Part shown: positions 16,402 through 25,526 of the stretch, in pieces
Numbering within the stretch: position 1 is the first letter of the stretch
Layout: each line of letters opens with the position of its first letter
Source of the DNA: Alphaproteobacteria bacterium
GTDB lineage: Bacteria > Pseudomonadota > Alphaproteobacteria > UBA6615
Assembly (NCBI GenBank): GCA_011087645.1
Contig: JAALLF010000004.1
Coordinates: 202,987-266,986, forward strand
Reading direction: 5' to 3'
Length of the DNA stretch: 64,000 nt
Translations under genes and position numbers: made by a program
Notes under the pieces: generated by a model
What the model was told of the DNA's origin: nothing
Database searches by the model: none
What the model saw: the letters and a program-made list of their open reading frames with translations, nothing else

Positions 16402-17022
16402 CTAGTCGGGCCGCATCATGGTGAAGCCCTCATTCACCACCGCATAATCCATATATCCCAACCGCGCGACCGGTTGCAGCAGGCCGATATCGACGATGCC
16501 ATCGACGATCACGCTATCGTCGATATGGATACCGATCACCTCGCCGATGACAACGTGGCTCGGCTTGCCGTTACGGCTCTCGGGCAGATCGACGGTTTGC
16601 ACATATTTGCATTCAAAGGCCGCCGGCGAGGCCGCTACGCGCGGCGGTTTCACTAGCTTGCTGGGCACGGCTTCGAGCCCGGCCTCCGCCATTTCATCGA
16701 CGCCGCGGTCCATGTGCGCCGCCGTCTCGTTCATTTTCTCGCGCAAATCCCAATTGCACAGATTGAAGACGAATTCGCCGGTTTCCTCGACATTGCGCAG
16801 GCTGTCCTTCGGGCCGCCGTCGGGATGAGTGCCGTTCGGGCAATACATCACGCAGGGCGGATCGTCGGTGATCCCATTGAAAAAGCTAAACGGCGCCAGA
16901 TTCACCACACCGGCGGCGCTGATAGTGGTGATCCAACCGATCGGCCGCGGCACGATCAACGCCTTATAGGGTGAGTAGCGCAGCGGCTCCGGTTTCATAT
17001 TAACGGCGGGATCGATGAACAT
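16402..17022 (-). CDS. Flavin reductase family protein (FMN-binding split barrel)
   Basis: This 206-residue protein of the flavin reductase-like/DUF447-type group starts with the strand RYSPYKALIVPRPIGWITTISAAGVVNLAPFSFFNGITDDPP, the flavin-binding part of the family. DSLRNVEETGEFVFNL and a C-terminal hydrophobic barrel strand follow. Such proteins reduce free FMN or act as FMN-dependent oxidoreductases in aromatic catabolism. The ATG follows AGAGGG. Its stop abuts the end of the convergent unknown gene. It shares its strand with the TetR gene upstream (gap 37 bp), so it may be that regulator's target. Confidence 0.87.
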   Translation of the reverse strand: MFIDPAVNMKPEPLRYSPYKALIVPRPIGWITTISAAGVVNLAPFSFFNGITDDPPCVMYCPNGTHPDGGPKDSLRNVEETGEFVFNLCNWDLREKMNETAAHMDRGVDEMAEAGLEAVPSKLVKPPRVAASPAAFECKYVQTVDLPESRNGKPSHVVIGEVIGIHIDDSVIVDGIVDIGLLQPVARLGYMDYAVVNEGFTMMRPD

Positions 17023-17059
17023 AGTGCCCTCTGGGGTTAGGTGAATTTGGTATCCAAGA

Positions 17060-17629
17060 CTACAGGTCTGCGGTCAGCAGCGCCAAGCGACGCTCGGCCC
17101 GGCGTAACCGCTCCTCAGTGTCGGCCGGTGTATCGCCGGTAATATGCTCGCCCACATCGTAGAAATACCATAGGCGCGCGCGAAACTCAGCTTCGGCCTC
17201 CGACAGGCCGGCCTGCTTGAACATGCTGCCGGCGAACTCCATCCGGCGTTTATCGATCGCCGCCACCGCATCGGCGACATCGGGATCGAACTGGGCCCAG
17301 GCGCGCATGGCGTTATCGTAGCGATCGGGATCTTCACGGGCGAGGAACTCAAGCACCGCGCGCATCATCTCGACCGGGCTCCCACCCGACGCTTGCGCGT
17401 GCGCCAGCACCGGGTCGGTCTGAGACTTCACCCAATGGTCCGGCAAGGCGCGTAACAAATCGGCGCGGTCCTTGAAGTGCCAATAGAAGCTGCCCTTGGT
17501 CACCCCCAACCGTTTGGCCAAAGGCTCTACTTTCACATGGTCGACACCGTTTTCGCGCAAGACTTCCATCGCCTCGCTCAGCCAGGCGTCCCGATCCAAC
17601 CGTTGAGGGGCATTCGCATTCATCACCAT
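17060..17629 (-). CDS. TetR/AcrR-family transcriptional regulator
   Basis: This 189-residue protein has an N-terminal TetR helix-turn-helix: RDAWLSEAMEVLRENGVDHVKVEPLAKRLGVTKGSFYWHFKDRADLLRALPDHW. A variable helical ligand-binding and dimerisation domain follows. The start could be ATG 17629 or 17623 (MVMNAN). A small dyad, ATACG-N4-CGTAT (17628-17641), overlaps this point and could be an autoregulatory operator. It lies between the flavin reductase gene (same strand, downstream) and the divergent dioxygenase-like gene, so control of either is plausible. Confidence 0.9.
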   Translation of the reverse strand: MVMNANAPQRLDRDAWLSEAMEVLRENGVDHVKVEPLAKRLGVTKGSFYWHFKDRADLLRALPDHWVKSQTDPVLAHAQASGGSPVEMMRAVLEFLAREDPDRYDNAMRAWAQFDPDVADAVAAIDKRRMEFAGSMFKQAGLSEAEAEFRARLWYFYDVGEHITGDTPADTEERLRRAERRLALLTADL

Positions 17630-17811
17630 ACGGTAGCGTATTGACGTCTATGGTCACAAGGACTATCCTTATGCCAAGTCGTAATTCAACGGGCGGTGGG
17701 CGCGACTGAGTATCTTTGCGGCCTGACGCAAGGTGCTCATTTGTGTATCGCCCGTAAGATCACGCTACGACGACCGAGTTACCACGCTTGACGGAATTAG
17801 GGAGTTAGCCA

Positions 17812-18774
17812 ATGACAGAACCAATTATCAGGGTAACCGACATCGCCTGGGGCCGAATCCGGTCGCCCGATTTGGATGTGCAGGAAGAATTTCTCACCGA
17901 TTTCGGCATGGTTCGGGCCGAGCGCACAAACAATGCGCTTTATATGCGCGGCACCGACCCCGATCACCATATCCACGTGACAGAGTTAGGTGAACCCGGC
18001 TTTATCAGCCTCGCCTTCAACGCCGCCAGCGAGGAAGACCTCCATAAACTCGCGGCCGAAGCCGAGACCGCCACCGAAGTCCAAGATATCGATGAACCCG
18101 GTGGCGGCAAACGCGTAACGATTACGGAACCGAACGGCTATGGGATCGAAGTCGTTTGGGGCATCGAACAGCACGCACCACTCGAGGTCGACCGTCACCC
18201 CTACAATCTCAGCAATGTCGATAAATTCGCCCGCTCCGGCGAGTTGTGGCGCAAGCCCCAGGGGCCGTCTCATCCCAAACGCATCGGCCACGGCGTCATC
18301 GGCACACCCAAGCTGCGCGAATCAATAAACTGGGTACGCCATCACATTGGACTGGTCGGCACCGACGAGGTCTATGTAGAGGGTGACGAAGAAAAAGTAG
18401 TTGCCAGTTTCAACCGGATCGATGCCGGATCGAAATTCGTCGACCATCACGTATTTCTGTTCGTCCACAATGAAAATGCCGGGCTCAATCATATCTCTTA
18501 CGAAGTGCCGGACTTCGACGATGTGGTGATGGGCCACGAGCATCTCATGGCGGCGGAAAAGTATACGCATGTCTGGGGCCTCGGCCGCCATGTTCTGGGT
18601 AGCCAGATCTATGATTACTGGAAAGATCCGTGGGACCGGGTACACGAACACTGGTGCGATTCCGACGTGCTGAATGCCGATTACGGCACCAAGCTGGTCG
18701 CCGCCGAGGAGGGCTTTGGCTCTCAATGGGGCGAGCCGGCGCCGATGGAGTTCATCGGACACGTCAGCCCGTAA
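17812..18774 (+). CDS. VOC-family protein, type I extradiol dioxygenase-like
   Basis: The 320 residues contain two glyoxalase/VOC modules (about 8-120 and 148-290), the architecture of type I extradiol ring-cleavage dioxygenases. Candidate Fe ligands are His in RIGHGVIGT, His in GLNHISYEV or GLGRHVLGS, and Glu in PWDRVHEHW. The GRHxxG-SQIYDYWKDPWDRVHE stretch approximates the dioxygenase signature but is not a full match. Aromatic substrates such as catechols are therefore possible but unproven. The ATG follows AGGGAG. It is divergent from the TetR gene, and a good intrinsic terminator follows it. Confidence 0.8.
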   Translation: MTEPIIRVTDIAWGRIRSPDLDVQEEFLTDFGMVRAERTNNALYMRGTDPDHHIHVTELGEPGFISLAFNAASEEDLHKLAAEAETATEVQDIDEPGGGKRVTITEPNGYGIEVVWGIEQHAPLEVDRHPYNLSNVDKFARSGELWRKPQGPSHPKRIGHGVIGTPKLRESINWVRHHIGLVGTDEVYVEGDEEKVVASFNRIDAGSKFVDHHVFLFVHNENAGLNHISYEVPDFDDVVMGHEHLMAAEKYTHVWGLGRHVLGSQIYDYWKDPWDRVHEHWCDSDVLNADYGTKLVAAEEGFGSQWGEPAPMEFIGHVSP

Positions 18775-18794
18775 GCGGTCTAGATATCGACCTG

Positions 18795-18830
18795 AAAGGC
18801 CCGGCCGCTGCGGTCGGGCCTTTCTTTTTT
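18795..18830 (+). terminator. Rho-independent terminator after the VOC dioxygenase gene
   Basis: AAAGGCCCG (18795-18803) pairs with CGGGCCTTT (18815-18823), with further GC pairing in the loop region. It is followed directly by CTTTTTT. It lies 20 bp after the dioxygenase stop and before glnS. Confidence 0.9.
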
Positions 18831-18917
18831 GTGGCCAGGCGCGAGATGACGCGGCTTGGCGAGTCTTCGCTTTTCTGGCAGGAAGAGCCCGATTGAACCG
18901 ATGATCGACCCACATAG

Positions 18918-20594
18918 ATGACCGACGACAGCCCCGACCAGCCACACGATTTTATTCGTGAGCAAATCCGCTCAGATTTGGCGACGGGGCTACACGACCA
19001 TGTGGTCAGCCGCTTCCCGCCCGAACCCAACGGCTATCTGCATATTGGCCACGCCAAATCAATCTGTCTGAATTTCGGTGTCGCGGCCGAATTCGGCGGC
19101 CATTGCAGCCTGCGCTTCGACGACACTAATCCGGCCAAGGAAGATCAGGCCTATATCGACGCCATCATGGAGGATGTGCGCTGGCTCGGCTTCGATTGGG
19201 GCGAACATCTCCACTACACTTCGGACTATTTCGAGCAGTTGTACGATTGGGCTGTCCATCTCATTCGCGAAGGCCTGGCCTATGTCGACGAATTGTCGCC
19301 GGAAGAGATGCGCGAATATCGCGGCACCTTGACCGAACCGGGGCGCGAAAGCCCGTCGCGCAATCGCGGCGTGGAAGAAAATCTCGACCTGTTCGCCCGC
19401 ATGCGCGCCGGTGACTTCGCCGACGGTGAAAAGGCATTACGCGCCAAGATCGACATGGCGTCAGGCAACATCAACATGCGTGATCCGGTGTTGTACCGCA
19501 TTGTGCGCGCCCCTCACCCACGCACCGGTGACGCCTGGCACATTTACCCGATGTACGATTTCGCCCACGGTCAGTCCGATGCGCTGGAGCACGTCACCCA
19601 TTCGCTGTGCACCTTGGAGTTCGAGGATCACCGGCCGCTCTACGACTGGCTGATCGACAATTTGCCGGCCCCGGCGCGGCCGCGCCAGTACGAGTTCTCG
19701 CGCCTCAACCTGACCCATACGGTGCTGTCCAAACGACGCCTTATCCAGCTCGTCGAAGAGCGGCATGTCAGCGGCTGGGACGACCCGCGCATGCCAACCC
19801 TCACCGGGTTGCGCCGCCGCGGCGTGCCACCGGTCGCGATCCGTGACTTCATCGGCCGGCTCGGCGTCACCAAATCCGACGGCATCGTCGAGATGTCCTA
19901 TCTCGAAAACACCATGCGCGAACATTTGAACCAGACCGCGCAACGCCGCATGGCGGTGCTCGATCCGCTGAAAGTGGTGATCGAGAACTATCCCGACGAC
20001 GCCGACGATGAGCTGGACGCGGTCAATAATCCCAACGACGAGAGCGCCGGCAGCCGCAAGGTCGCCTTCTCCCGCGAGATCTATGTCGAGCGCGCCGACT
20101 TCATGGAAGACCCGCCGCGCAAATTCTTTCGGCTGGGACCGGGCCGCGAGGTGCGCCTGCGCTACGCCTATCTCGTCACCTGCACCGACGTGATCAAGGA
20201 CGACGCCGGCAACGTGATCGAGCTGCGCTGCACCTACGATCCGGAGAGCCGTGGCGGCAATGCGCCGGACGGCCGCAAAGTAAAAGGCACCATCCACTGG
20301 GTCTCGGCCGAGCACGCGGTCAGCGCGGAAGTGCGGCTCTACGACCATCTCTTCACCGAAGAAGAACCGGGATCGGGCGACGACTGGCTCGACGGCCTCA
20401 ACCCCAATTCGATGGAACTCCGCCAGGGCTGCTTATTAGAGCCGTCCCTCGCCGATCTGCCGGCTGGCGAAACGGTGCAGTTCGAGCGGCTAGGCTATTT
20501 CTGCGCCGACCCAGACGGCGCGGCGGATAATCTGGTGTTCAACCGCACCGTCTCGCTACGCGACACCTGGGCCAAGGAAAAAGCGAAGGGCTGA
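18918..20594 (+). CDS. glnS: Glutaminyl-tRNA synthetase
   Basis: This class I synthetase charges tRNA(Gln) with glutamine. The 558 residues match E. coli GlnRS (554) in length and layout: the HIGH motif in [16 protein letters not shown] (about residues 34-48), DDTNPAKE, the KMSKS equivalent VLSKRRL (about 268-274), and a C-terminal two-barrel anticodon domain. Presence of glnS means this organism charges Gln directly, although many alphaproteobacteria use the GatCAB route. The start is ATG 18918. It has its own transcription unit, bounded by a terminator upstream and hairpins downstream. Confidence 0.96.
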   Translation: MTDDSPDQPHDFIREQIRSDLATGLHDHVVSRFPPEPNGYLHIGHAKSICLNFGVAAEFGGHCSLRFDDTNPAKEDQAYIDAIMEDVRWLGFDWGEHLHYTSDYFEQLYDWAVHLIREGLAYVDELSPEEMREYRGTLTEPGRESPSRNRGVEENLDLFARMRAGDFADGEKALRAKIDMASGNINMRDPVLYRIVRAPHPRTGDAWHIYPMYDFAHGQSDALEHVTHSLCTLEFEDHRPLYDWLIDNLPAPARPRQYEFSRLNLTHTVLSKRRLIQLVEERHVSGWDDPRMPTLTGLRRRGVPPVAIRDFIGRLGVTKSDGIVEMSYLENTMREHLNQTAQRRMAVLDPLKVVIENYPDDADDELDAVNNPNDESAGSRKVAFSREIYVERADFMEDPPRKFFRLGPGREVRLRYAYLVTCTDVIKDDAGNVIELRCTYDPESRGGNAPDGRKVKGTIHWVSAEHAVSAEVRLYDHLFTEEEPGSGDDWLDGLNPNSMELRQGCLLEPSLADLPAGETVQFERLGYFCADPDGAADNLVFNRTVSLRDTWAKEKAKG

Positions 20595-20996
20595 CGAAAC
20601 CGTCTCTCGGGAGAGGCGAAAACAGGCCTCGCAAATCCAGCTAATTTGGTCCCGGGCAACGCACCAATGGTCTGCTGTGGCGCGCGTTAAAACGCCGCGC
20701 CACACAAAGACAAATTACTCCCCTCCGGTGGGTGTTTACCGGCGCATGCGCTGGACGCCCGACGTCCGCTTTACTTCCGAAAGCCGCCTCGGCAGGTTGA
20801 CTATGCCTGGGCTTTATCACAGGATTTTTACTGAGAAGCCGTAAGGAGATATCGGGTGAAGTTTCCCCGAAATTGCTTTGCAGCGTTGGTGCTGACAGTA
20901 GCCGATTTTAAGAGCTGCGCCGCACGGAGGTCGTTATCGGGTCGGGGAAAATTCCTTTCTCATCCGATAATGATAAATAGCACGAGAGGAAATAAG
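20595..20996. other. 402-bp intergenic region with a strong hairpin
   Basis: This region separates glnS from tctC, and I see no gene in it. TGTGGCGCG (20676-20684) pairs with CGCGCCACA (20696-20704), and CGTT/AACG extends the stem inwards past one bulged C, making a very stable hairpin without a U-tract. A weaker CTCTC...GAGAG hairpin lies directly after the glnS stop. The last 150 bases become AT-richer and probably hold the tct promoter. AGAGGA at 20983-20989 is the tctC ribosome site. Confidence 0.6.
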
Positions 20997-21932
20997 ATGA
21001 TCAAACAGCGTAAGTATCAGGGAGGAAGATTCCTCGCCGCGGGCCTAGGCCTGCTAACGGCTGTCGCAGCGTTCGGCACCGCCAGCGCGGAAAGCTATCC
21101 AGACAAACCCATCACATTCATCGTCCCATATTCGCCGGGAGGCGGATCGGATCAACAGGCGCGTAGGCTGCAACCCGGATTGGAAAAGGCATTGGGCGTC
21201 AAGGTGCGCATTGTCTACAAGACCGGCGGTGGCGGTGCGGTTGGGTTCAATGAACTGTGGGGCTCTAAGCCGGATGGTTACACGATTAGCAACGTTGTCG
21301 TTCCGAATATTGTCATCACCTCAAAGGGAAAAGACGTCGGCTTCAAGCCAAGTGAGTTTTCCTATATCGGGATGACGGCAAGCGCCTTAGGCGCCCTCAT
21401 GGTGCCCAAGGACAGCAAGTACAAATCCCTCAAGGAATTTGTCGCGGCTGCCAAGGCAAACCCAGGCAAGCTGACTGTTGCGGGCGTCGGTAGCACCGGC
21501 GCGGCGAATTATGCCGAACTCGCCGGCATTCTTGGGATCGATACGGCCTACGTCCCGGTCTCGGGCGGCGTTGGCAAAATGATTCCTATGCTGCAGGGTA
21601 AACACGTGGATGCCGGAATGACCGCGTCCTCACATGCCGTCAAACATGCCGCGACGTTAGACACGATTGTCGTCGCCGGTGCGGAGCCGTCGGAAGCCCT
21701 ACCGGACGTTCCGAATGAGCCGCAATGGACGTACACGACGACGTGGGGCGTTATGGCGCCTCCGGGAACACCGGCTGATCGTGTGGCGATCCTGAATAAG
21801 GCGCTTCTTGAAGCGACCGCTGACGCAAAAGTCAGAGAGATGGTCGTCAATAATGGTCTTACGCCAATCCGTCAGACACCGGCGGAAGCCAAAGCATATG
21901 TCGAATCCGCAGTGAAGAAGTTCTCACAATAG
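20997..21932 (+). CDS. Tripartite tricarboxylate transporter substrate-binding protein (TctC family)
   Basis: This periplasmic binding protein captures a carboxylate for the TctAB permease. The 311 residues begin with a signal peptide (1-31, cleavage after ASA). YPDKPITFIVPYSPGGGSDQQARRL follows, the diagnostic N-terminal motif of the TctC/Bug family, then a two-lobed fold of normal length. The frame is open upstream to 20856, but ATG 20997 follows AGAGGA and gives the signal peptide. It is the first gene of tctC-tctA-tctB. A 16-bp perfect hairpin lies after it. The ligand is not predictable; Bug proteins bind citrate, glutarate, aromatic acids and others. Confidence 0.93.
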   Translation: MIKQRKYQGGRFLAAGLGLLTAVAAFGTASAESYPDKPITFIVPYSPGGGSDQQARRLQPGLEKALGVKVRIVYKTGGGGAVGFNELWGSKPDGYTISNVVVPNIVITSKGKDVGFKPSEFSYIGMTASALGALMVPKDSKYKSLKEFVAAAKANPGKLTVAGVGSTGAANYAELAGILGIDTAYVPVSGGVGKMIPMLQGKHVDAGMTASSHAVKHAATLDTIVVAGAEPSEALPDVPNEPQWTYTTTWGVMAPPGTPADRVAILNKALLEATADAKVREMVVNNGLTPIRQTPAEAKAYVESAVKKFSQ

Positions 21933-21947
21933 CGGCGTTCGCGGTTC

Positions 21948-21986
21948 GGCTGCCCTTGCATCAAAAGTTATGATGCAAGGGCAGCC
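21948..21986 (+). terminator. Perfect 16-bp stem-loop between tctC and tctA
   Basis: Bases 21948-21963 and 21971-21986 are exact inverse repeats, with a 7-nt loop. The hairpin starts 16 bp after the tctC stop and lacks a T-run. Its place between the binding-protein gene and the permease gene fits partial termination or 3' stabilisation, giving more binding protein than permease, as is common for solute transporters. Confidence 0.75.
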
Positions 21987-22108
21987 TCTTCGCTTGGGCA
22001 TAAGGTTGATGATCTAGCCGGGTTTATGCCTACCGGCCGCCTGCGTTTGGCAAATCTTGCGGGAACTGCCCGGACAACAGACCCCATAACCATTTTAGGA
22101 CTTTTTCG

Positions 22109-23626
22109 ATGATCGAAGGTCTAATGCAGGCGCTCACGCCTACATATCTACTTTGGATCACCGTAGGCGTGACCATTGGCATGGTGGTTGGCACCCTGCC
22201 GGGCCTAACCGCCACCATGGGAACGGCGTTGCTCGTGCCCTTCACATTTGCTCTGCCACCCGGCGCTGGCGTCGCTATGTTGGGGGGCCTTTATGTTTGC
22301 GCGATGTTTTCCGATGCCATACCCGCGGTGCTCGTTAACACGCCGGGAACACCTGCGGCGATGGCCACCGCCTTCGACGGCCATCCCATGGTCCTGCAGG
22401 GGCGCGGACAAGAAGCGATCGTCGCATCCTGCTTTAGCTCCGCTTTGGGGACCTTATTTGGCGCCGCCTGTTACCTGTTGCTTGCGTGGCCGTTGATCAC
22501 GATTGCCCTGAAATTCGGCCCGCCCGAATTCTTTTGGCTGGGCGTTTTCGCGCTCACAATTATTGGCAGCCTGGCCGGCGATTCTGTTTTGAAGGGACTT
22601 GCCGGTGGCGCGATCGGTCTGTTGATCAGTTCCGTCGGGATCAGTCACGGCAACGAACTAGCGCGCTTTACCTTCGGCGTCCCCGAGCTTCGTGGCGGTG
22701 TGTCTCTCGTTGCAGCTTTGATCGGGGTCTTTGCTATTCCGCAGGTCCTTTCAATGGTCGCCGAGCTGCGCAAAAAGGAATTTATCGCAGAGTACAAACC
22801 CAAGAGCGGTGAAACGTTAAAAACGATTTCAAAGGTACTCGCACATCCGGTGCACGTTGTCCGCTCTGCGGTAATTGGCGCCCTCATCGGTATTTTACCG
22901 GGCGCCGGCAGCCCCATCGCCGCCTTGGTTTCCTACAACGAGGCGGTGCGCTGGAGCAAAGATAAGAGCGGCTATGGCAAGGGCGACCTGCGCGGCGTAA
23001 CCGCGTCGGAAATCGCCAACAATGCCGCGGCGCCGGCGGCGATGATACCGTTGGTGACATTGGGGGTTCCGGGCTCAGCGCCCGCCGCGGTGATCGCCGG
23101 CGCGCTCATGCTGCGTGGCTTGAACCCGGGCCCGGAACTCTTCCAGAGCGACGGGACACTCGTCTTCTCCTTCGGTTGGTCTTTGTTGATCGCCGGTATT
23201 GTGACGTTCATTCTTGGCAGTTTATTTGCGCCTTTGTTGGTCCGGATAATCCGCATCCCGCTGCGGCTCCTAGCGCCGCTAATCATGTTGTTGGCCGTCA
23301 TCGGGGCGTTCGCGATCCGTAACAATATCTTCGATGTCTACATCATGCTCGGGCTTGGGGTGTTCGTGTTTCTGATCCGGCGGCTGGGCTTTCACCCCGG
23401 CCCCATTGGTCTCGGTCTCATTCTAGGCCCGATCATCGAACCCTCTCTCGTACAGGCCTTGTACATATCCGACGCGACTTCGATCGGCCGGGTTTTCTTC
23501 ACCGGCACACTCAATATTATCCTCATCGCGCTCAGCGTTCTGTCGATTTCCTTTGTCGTATGGACGCGCCGTAGAGAGCGCGTGCAAGCACAAGCGCAGG
23601 CACAAGAAAACGCGAGCTCGCTATGA
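22109..23626 (+). CDS. Tripartite tricarboxylate transporter, large permease (TctA family)
   Basis: This 505-residue inner-membrane protein has about 11-12 hydrophobic segments. It carries the family motifs GTLPGLTATMGTALLVPFTFALPP near the N-terminus and IGILPGAGSPIAALVSYNEAVRWSK mid-protein, the duplicated P-G signature of TctA. NTPGTPAAMATAFDGHPM is also typical. It forms the cation-coupled translocation channel with TctB. Its stop overlaps the tctB ATG (ATGA). It starts 176 bp after tctC, past the stem-loop. Confidence 0.94.
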   Translation: MIEGLMQALTPTYLLWITVGVTIGMVVGTLPGLTATMGTALLVPFTFALPPGAGVAMLGGLYVCAMFSDAIPAVLVNTPGTPAAMATAFDGHPMVLQGRGQEAIVASCFSSALGTLFGAACYLLLAWPLITIALKFGPPEFFWLGVFALTIIGSLAGDSVLKGLAGGAIGLLISSVGISHGNELARFTFGVPELRGGVSLVAALIGVFAIPQVLSMVAELRKKEFIAEYKPKSGETLKTISKVLAHPVHVVRSAVIGALIGILPGAGSPIAALVSYNEAVRWSKDKSGYGKGDLRGVTASEIANNAAAPAAMIPLVTLGVPGSAPAAVIAGALMLRGLNPGPELFQSDGTLVFSFGWSLLIAGIVTFILGSLFAPLLVRIIRIPLRLLAPLIMLLAVIGAFAIRNNIFDVYIMLGLGVFVFLIRRLGFHPGPIGLGLILGPIIEPSLVQALYISDATSIGRVFFTGTLNIILIALSVLSISFVVWTRRRERVQAQAQAQENASSL

Positions 23627-24099
23627 AAAGATTAGCGGACCGAGACCTTCTGACAGCGCTGGTCCTATTCGGCATTGCTGCTGTGTTCTCGTCGGGAACG
23701 ACCACCGATGTAAAGGACTGGATATTTCCCCAACTGGCGAATTACGTCATTCTAGCTGTCGGTGTGACCTTGCTCGCGCGCTTTCTCTTGGCGGGTGTCT
23801 TAAAACGCGCCCCGGACTTTGTTGACGGGGTCCGCGAAAATTGGCCCGCCATCATCGACCTACTCGTATTCTGCCTGATCGTGTTGGCCTACGTTTTCGT
23901 GATGAACGGTCTTGGGTTCTGGCTCGCCAGCTTTTTGATGCTGACGCTGACGTCGGTGTACCTGACGCAAGATAAAACGCGCCGAAACCTGACCCTCGCC
24001 GTTGCTATGCCTCTGGGGGTCTGCATCGTCGCTTATTTCGTCTTCCTGCGCGTGTTCTACGTACCAGTGCCAGAGGCGACCTGGTGGTTAGGTGTTTAA
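23623..24099 (+). CDS. Tripartite tricarboxylate transporter, small permease (TctB family)
   Basis: This 158-residue membrane protein has four predicted helices (about 10-27, 38-60, 80-102, 120-145), the usual TctB layout. Sequence conservation in this family is weak, so the call rests on size, topology and the four-base overlap with tctA. A cupin gene follows 45 bp downstream on the same strand. Confidence 0.88.
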   Translation: MKRLADRDLLTALVLFGIAAVFSSGTTTDVKDWIFPQLANYVILAVGVTLLARFLLAGVLKRAPDFVDGVRENWPAIIDLLVFCLIVLAYVFVMNGLGFWLASFLMLTLTSVYLTQDKTRRNLTLAVAMPLGVCIVAYFVFLRVFYVPVPEATWWLGV

Positions 24100-24144
24100 A
24101 GCACTCGAACTTACTCCTGGGCAGACAATTCAGAGAGGAAAGCA

Positions 24145-24549
24145 ATGCACGCCTTCACGCTTCTAGACGAACAGGAATTCGACCCCAACAAGCACGTCGA
24201 GAAAATTCTCGGCAAAGTCGGTGAAGGCGATTTTACTGTTGCGTGTTGGGAGCCTGGGCAAGTGAGTCCTAATCACTGCCACCCCGACGCCACGGAAATC
24301 TATTTCTGCTTCCGGGGCGGCGGCATCATGAAAACACCGGACGCGACAATCAAGGTCAAGCCAGGCGGGTTCGTTGTCCACCCGGCGGGCGAGGTGCACG
24401 AATACACAAACGGACCCGAACGCACGCTTTTGTTCCGGGTGCGCTATGGCAGCGACATGGTGTCACGCAAGGTCGACTGGCCGACCAATCTCGGGTGGAC
24501 GCCGGCGCCAGCGGACATTGAATATTTCGAGAAGAACCCGGTCGACTAA
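24145..24549 (+). CDS. Cupin-domain protein linked to the Tct transporter
   Basis: This 134-residue single-domain cupin has metal-site motif 1, PNHCHPDATEIYFCFRG (His, His, Glu), and motif 2, GGFVVHPAGEVHEYTN (His). A divalent metal ion should therefore be bound. Such small cupins are isomerases, dioxygenases or sugar/keto acid-modifying enzymes; which applies here is not visible. It lies in the tct operon behind GAGAGGAAAG, so it probably acts on the imported acid. A GC-rich hairpin follows the stop. Confidence 0.85.
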   Translation: MHAFTLLDEQEFDPNKHVEKILGKVGEGDFTVACWEPGQVSPNHCHPDATEIYFCFRGGGIMKTPDATIKVKPGGFVVHPAGEVHEYTNGPERTLLFRVRYGSDMVSRKVDWPTNLGWTPAPADIEYFEKNPVD

Positions 24550-24573
24550 GGCGGGCGCCCAAGAGCGCCCGCC
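24550..24573 (+). terminator. Hairpin terminator after the tct-cupin operon
   Basis: GGCGGGCGC (24550-24558) and GCGCCCGCC (24565-24573) form a 9-bp stem with a 6-nt loop, directly after the cupin stop codon. It is followed only by TTC, so it may need Rho or serve the convergent peroxiredoxin gene as well. Confidence 0.75.
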
Positions 24574-24594
24574 TTCGCATAAAATGAGTAAGTG

Positions 24595-25164
24595 TTATTC
24601 CGCAGCGGCGGCCTGGCCGTGGTCGACGACTTCGCCGCGCGCCGGATAGTCTTTCGAAATCACAAAGTCGAGCACTTTCAAGATGTCACCGAAGCTGGGG
24701 CGCGCGAACGGCATGGTCTGGGTGGTGATGAAATAAACCGAGTTATCGGGCTTCACCAGGAACAGGCCGGGTTCGCTAAACAGGTCCGGCTCTTCGATGC
24801 CGGCGCCCGAGACGCCTTTACCGGCGGAGATATACAGACCCCAATCCCGCGCCTTGTCGAGATCGACGCCGTAGCCGACAGTCAGATTGTCGAGGCCCCA
24901 CTTTTCTTTTGCTTCGGTCGCGCGGTCTTCCTGGTCGCTACTGATGACCACAACATTCACGCCCTTGCCGGCGAATTCCTCGGCCTTGTTGTTCAAATCG
25001 CCCAGATACATCGAGCAAATCGGGCAGTGGAGCCCCCGATAGAACACCACCATGGTGAAGTTCTCCGGCGACTGGTCGGCCAGGTTCCAAGTGCCGCCAC
25101 CAACGGTGGCGACCTCCAACGACGGAGCTTGCTGGCGGGGAATAAGCGAATTGATCGCGCTCAT
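24595..25164 (-). CDS. Peroxiredoxin-like (AhpC/TSA-type) protein
   Basis: This 189-residue thioredoxin-fold protein carries the motif FYRGLHCPICSMYLGDL, the CPxC variant of the peroxidatic site found in the 'peroxiredoxin-like' family (alkyl hydroperoxide reductase/thiol-specific antioxidant group). The two Cys could form the disulphide within one chain. No signal peptide is present. The ATG follows AGGAAGGA. It is a single gene convergent with the tct operon, with 362 bp of gene-free DNA upstream. Confidence 0.87.
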   Translation of the reverse strand: MSAINSLIPRQQAPSLEVATVGGGTWNLADQSPENFTMVVFYRGLHCPICSMYLGDLNNKAEEFAGKGVNVVVISSDQEDRATEAKEKWGLDNLTVGYGVDLDKARDWGLYISAGKGVSGAGIEEPDLFSEPGLFLVKPDNSVYFITTQTMPFARPSFGDILKVLDFVISKDYPARGEVVDHGQAAAAE

Positions 25165-25526
25165 GATTGATCCTTCCTATCTCTAAGTTGCGGTTTTGAT
25201 GACAACGAACACAGCGGCGACTGTTTTCTCAGCCGCCGTCGATGACGTGCTTGCCACTAGAGATAAGAGGGTCCCGCGAAAGACCATGTTCCGGCGGCAC
25301 AATCACCTGTGCCGCCGAGGAACTATCAGGACAATCGCAGCCGGCCTCTCCCTTCGAGACGCCGCCCCAAGGGCGGCTTCTCAGGGTGAGGCCTTGTGAA
25401 AACCTAACCGAATTCCTCATCCCGAGGGCTCGCGCAGCGAGTGTCTCGAAGGACGAGGAATTCCAGCCGCGCCGTGCGGGATAGCCCCCGGGATACCTTA
25501 GGACTGGAAGACCGCGTTACTTCGGC
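25165..25526. other. Gene-free 362-bp region with dispersed inverted repeat
   Basis: I see no coding potential here. The region contains a REP-like structure: CCTTCGAGAC (25351-25360) and its exact inverse GTCTCGAAGG (25443-25452). In between lie smaller dyads (GCCGCC...GGCGGC, GCTCGCGCAGCGAG). The part next to 25164 should hold the promoter of the peroxiredoxin-like gene. Confidence 0.65.
25351..25452. repeat. REP-like inverted repeat, CCTTCGAGAC type
   Basis: The exact 10-bp inverted ends, CCTTCGAGAC and GTCTCGAAGG, are 92 bp apart from start to start. The same arms recur around 39323-39379. Inner GC-rich dyads suggest a folded RNA or DNA cruciform. Confidence 0.7.

Noticed and set aside
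19461..20348. Long open frame of 295 codons on the minus strand.
   Set aside because: It lies wholly antisense to glnS, with no homology-like motifs, and is explained by GC-rich codon bias.
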